From IMG/VR virus record IMGVR_UViG_3300036834_000018, positions 1 to 42,763 of that record: 42,763 nucleotides of DNA. One strand, given 5' to 3'. Each line of letters opens with the position of its first letter. Within the stretch, counting starts at the first letter, position 1. Both the position numbers and the translations under genes were made by a program. The notes beneath the pieces were generated by a model. The model did not search any database. It was not told where the DNA came from and saw only the letters and a program-made list of their open reading frames with translations. Of the stretch, positions 40,391-42,763 are shown piece after piece. The stretch is from a virus.

Positions 40391-41344
40391 TCAAAGCCCT
40401 CTTTCTTTTAGCGACTTTTCAAATGCATCACGATCAACGTATGGTGCGGTTGAGCAACGACAGAACGGATGCATCGGAGCAGCATTTGTTCCTGGTTCCA
40501 TGTCATCAACATCAAATACTTTTCCGTTAAGAGGTAAGCACAAGCGACACGCTGAAGGCTCAGAAATGAATGTGTACTTCGTAATATCAGCATCACGATA
40601 ACTTCGCTCTTGGATGCCAATCTGCACCCTAGTCGTTTCTGTGACCATCAAACGCTCAGTATTGAATCGAGTGTTCTCTTTACCTTTCTCAGTAAGGAAT
40701 CTCGTTAATTCAGATGCCAACTGTTTTGGGTTTCTACCCATCGTCACACTTCGAACAAGCAACTTGTCCAAATCTGCTTTCAATTCTGCTTGATACATCC
40801 AAAGCCGTTCACTAAACGTGGCAAATCCATCCGCTCGAAACGAGCTGTTTATCACTTGCTCCACTAATTTGGCATAACCGCTTTTAGCGATCGTCATTTC
40901 TAGGATGCCTGCTTGGCGTTGCAGTTCTTTTAAGCCAGCACTGGTAAGTTCTCCTGAAAAATACTTGTCCATATCATTAAACGTGGCTATCAGCTCAAGC
41001 CCAATGTTTGCTTTCAGTAATTCCAAGCGATTGACACGCATCGTAAGGTTGTATAGCTTCAATTCCTTGTTTGCTGTAGGTGAGAAGTCTTTTTCTTTAA
41101 CATACTTCTTAGCCTTGCGAGCAAATGCTTTTACATCCATTTCACTAGCACGCTTCATCGCTTCGCTACGAGTGATTTTCTGCCCATTGGAAAAACTATC
41201 CCACTGTGCGTCTATCTCTTTCTGTATCGCATCCTGTGCGTATTGCAGACGCTTCTTGATCTCGTTCATGCGTTTCTTGTCATCTTTAATCTGTTGCTCT
41301 TGCCATGCTTTCTCACGCTTGATGAAGTAATCTTGTGATTTCAC
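40391..41344 (-). CDS. MuF-type minor head protein (SPP1 gp7-like)
   Basis: The 317-residue protein has a long helical N-terminus and a C-terminal Mu-F domain (ERLMVTETTRVQIGIQERSY, C-x2-C in SACRLCLPLNG, then PMHPFCRC). In SPP1 gp7 binds the portal and affects DNA ejection. The start is GTG 41344 behind AAGGAG. Confidence 0.92.
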   Translation of the reverse strand: MKSQDYFIKREKAWQEQQIKDDKKRMNEIKKRLQYAQDAIQKEIDAQWDSFSNGQKITRSEAMKRASEMDVKAFARKAKKYVKEKDFSPTANKELKLYNLTMRVNRLELLKANIGLELIATFNDMDKYFSGELTSAGLKELQRQAGILEMTIAKSGYAKLVEQVINSSFRADGFATFSERLWMYQAELKADLDKLLVRSVTMGRNPKQLASELTRFLTEKGKENTRFNTERLMVTETTRVQIGIQERSYRDADITKYTFISEPSACRLCLPLNGKVFDVDDMEPGTNAAPMHPFCRCSTAPYVDRDAFEKSLKERGL

Positions 41345-41355
41345 CTAATCACTCC

Positions 41356-41586
41356 TTACCAAGAAAATCTGACTAACTCAATTTTTGCATCAATCGTATG
41401 CTTGTCCTCGTAGTCCTCAACGGTAAAGCCGCCATCTTGAAACTCTTTGCGGATATCATCTGTGATTACATCTTTACCATAGAAAACTTCGTTGTAGCCT
41501 TTTTGCATAGCTTCAGCAATAGCATCTTTGATTATTTCGCTATCTTTCTTCTGATACTCGTTCATCATCTGTTGTTTGAGATTCAT
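41356..41586 (-). CDS. hypothetical protein after portal, 76 aa
   Basis: I start at ATG 41586 behind GGAGG, within the last codons of portal; a longer frame has no ribosome site. The acidic-helical protein (NEYQKKDSEIIKDAIAEAMQ) with a beta ending (TIDAKIELVRFSW) is not recognised. It couples portal to MuF. Confidence 0.68.
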   Translation of the reverse strand: MNLKQQMMNEYQKKDSEIIKDAIAEAMQKGYNEVFYGKDVITDDIRKEFQDGGFTVEDYEDKHTIDAKIELVRFSW

Positions 41587-42763
41587 CTTCTTCAACCTCC
41601 GTATCAGTTTCTTTGTCACCATCAAACACACCAGAACCAGCTTGTTTCTTCAATCGCTTCAGTTCTTCTTCAAACGGAACGCCAGTTAATCGCTCAGCCA
41701 TTTCACACAAAGTTTGATCTGATACGATACCAACCATTCCAGCGATAACGCTCATGATTTCTTCGTCAGATTGCGGCACGTTCGGCGTAAATTGGATTTG
41801 TATCTCGTTTACTTTGTTGTATAACTGCTCTTGCTGTTTTTCATCCGAAACAAAAAAGGCTTTGACTGTATCAATCAAGCCTCGTGGTTTATCCAATCCA
41901 TCCAGTCCATCTTTAATGCTCCAAGAGTGTGTAAGCAGCCGTAGGCGGCGCATGATAGCTTTCTTGACCATCCGCTCCTTGTTCTTGCGATCGTTGTCTG
42001 ATCCCCATCCTTTGAAACGGAATCCGATTCCAGACTGGTTGGACCCAATGTTCTCGTCAGTAAAATCAATAAGAGATGTGAAGCGCAAAATGTCAGCAAC
42101 TGTCCGACTATCGTTAGCTTCCATTCCGGCAACGTCATACTCTTTCTTAAGGTAGTACGCATCAGGTTCGGCGCCTGCAACGTTATTGTCGTATATCTTC
42201 TTATCGCCTAATACAAGCATTCTCGCTTGCATCATAGCTTGGAATACTGCTAATTTGCTGTTGTCGCCTTCTTGGTCGTCTGCTGTATCAGGGTTCCCTT
42301 TAATAACCAAGTAAGCTTCCGATGAATCTTGTTGGAAGTTAGCCATTTCTGAGCGTGAAAGGTCGTATGCATCGATTGAATCAAGCACACGCTCGAAGTC
42401 ACTTAAACGTTCTTCGTTGTTGATCCATTCGTTAACTTGAACCGAATCAAAATAACTTTCAACAATATCCTCATTTGGATCTTCAATTCTTGCATTCTCT
42501 AAATCATCATTTTCTGCTACAAGATAATAATTGAATCCGCTGTTTGTGTATAGCTCAACTCGTGTCCATGACTTATCCAAGAATTCTTCTTTGTAATAGT
42601 GGACACCACATACTGAATTACGATCTTTGGTATTGTCGTAGATAACAAATGTTTGCTCTGCATCAAACTTCGCTAATGTCTCTTTGCCATATTCATCACG
42701 ACCAATCCATTCATATGCTCTACCTAATCCGAACGTATCACGCCCCATTAATTGATTGTGATA
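41540..42763 (-). CDS. portal protein, C-terminal part (starts at base 553 of the window)
   Basis: This is codons 185-549 of the SPP1 gp6-type portal (unique bases 41540-42636; the last 127 bases repeat the window start). It includes the stem and crown region (NIGSNQSGIGFRFKGWGSDN and KKAIMRRLRLLTHSWSIKDG) typical of SPP1-like portals. The acidic C-terminus (DGDKETDTEVEEDESQTTDD) is exposed in related rings. It joins to 1-553 without a frame break. Confidence 0.95.
   Translation of the reverse strand, partial: YHNQLMGRDTFGLGRAYEWIGRDEYGKETLAKFDAEQTFVIYDNTKDRNSVCGVHYYKEEFLDKSWTRVELYTNSGFNYYLVAENDDLENARIEDPNEDIVESYFDSVQVNEWINNEERLSDFERVLDSIDAYDLSRSEMANFQQDSSEAYLVIKGNPDTADDQEGDNSKLAVFQAMMQARMLVLGDKKIYDNNVAGAEPDAYYLKKEYDVAGMEANDSRTVADILRFTSLIDFTDENIGSNQSGIGFRFKGWGSDNDRKNKERMVKKAIMRRLRLLTHSWSIKDGLDGLDKPRGLIDTVKAFFVSDEKQQEQLYNKVNEIQIQFTPNVPQSDEEIMSVIAGMVGIVSDQTLCEMAERLTGVPFEEELKRLKKQAGSGVFDGDKETDTEVEEDESQTTDDERVSEER
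42637..42763. repeat. terminal direct repeat, right copy (circular overlap)
   Basis: Identical to bases 1-127. See the left copy: removing one copy closes the circle. Confidence 0.97.

Noticed and set aside
41875-42180. Open frame inside portal on the same strand
   Set aside because: Portal is clearly coding here in another frame and no ribosome site is present.

Overview
The window is the complete genome of a temperate tailed phage (siphovirus) of a low-GC Gram-positive host, most likely Enterococcus or a close relative. The first 127 bases are repeated exactly at the end, so the contig is a circle of 42,636 bp cut inside the portal gene; reading across the join gives one intact 549-codon portal protein. 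Host assignment rests on gene style: an Amidase_5/CW_7 endolysin, a DUF722 late regulator, strong AGGAGG ribosome sites, a LexA-type box with GAAC-N4-GTTC and AT-rich DNA. It is an inference, not a database match. Because the contig runs unbroken through the attachment-site region, the DNA sequenced was probably excised or virion DNA rather than an integrated prophage.

Layout. 19.5-22.0 kb is the lysogeny switch and integration module: cro (minus) and a cI-type S24 repressor (plus) face away from each other across two well-formed promoters with operators in their spacers. The tyrosine integrase and a candidate attP with paired arm-type repeats follow. From cro, the early genes run leftward on the minus strand (19.5 down to 5.7 kb): small hypothetical genes, a DUF3102 and an ORF6C protein, then a replication/recombination block (Gp157, Sak4-like ATPase, superfamily 2 helicase, DUF669 protein, PrimPol-D5 primase-helicase, VRR-NUC nuclease). 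An iteron-rich AT-rich gap at 9.1-9.4 kb is a candidate replication origin. The early block ends at the DUF722-type late regulator. Two plus-strand genes with their own promoters (16.4 and 18.56 kb) interrupt it.

The late region continues leftward from 5.7 kb: two odd tRNA-like genes, a metallophosphoesterase, an HNH homing endonuclease, three small genes, terminase small and large subunits and portal. It crosses the join and continues from 42.6 down to 23.7 kb with MuF, scaffold, decoration and capsid proteins, connector and tail genes, a lambda-like G/GT frameshift pair, tape measure, Dit, a multi-hydrolase Tal, a baseplate protein fused to an SGNH esterase, three membrane proteins including a holin, and the endolysin. 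The order matches the SPP1 head and connector plan with a TP901-1-like baseplate.

Three plus-strand genes at 22.1-23.6 kb lie between the lysis module and attP. They would sit at the right end of the prophage and look like lysogenic-conversion genes: a SHOCT protein, a LysM lipoprotein and a small protein behind a promoter carrying a LexA-type box. I found no CRISPR array, reverse transcriptase, insertion sequence or recognisable defence system. The most unusual signals are the tRNA-like pair without U33 and its folded leader, the endonuclease that repeats the 3' end of its neighbour, the iteron array and the SOS-type promoter.
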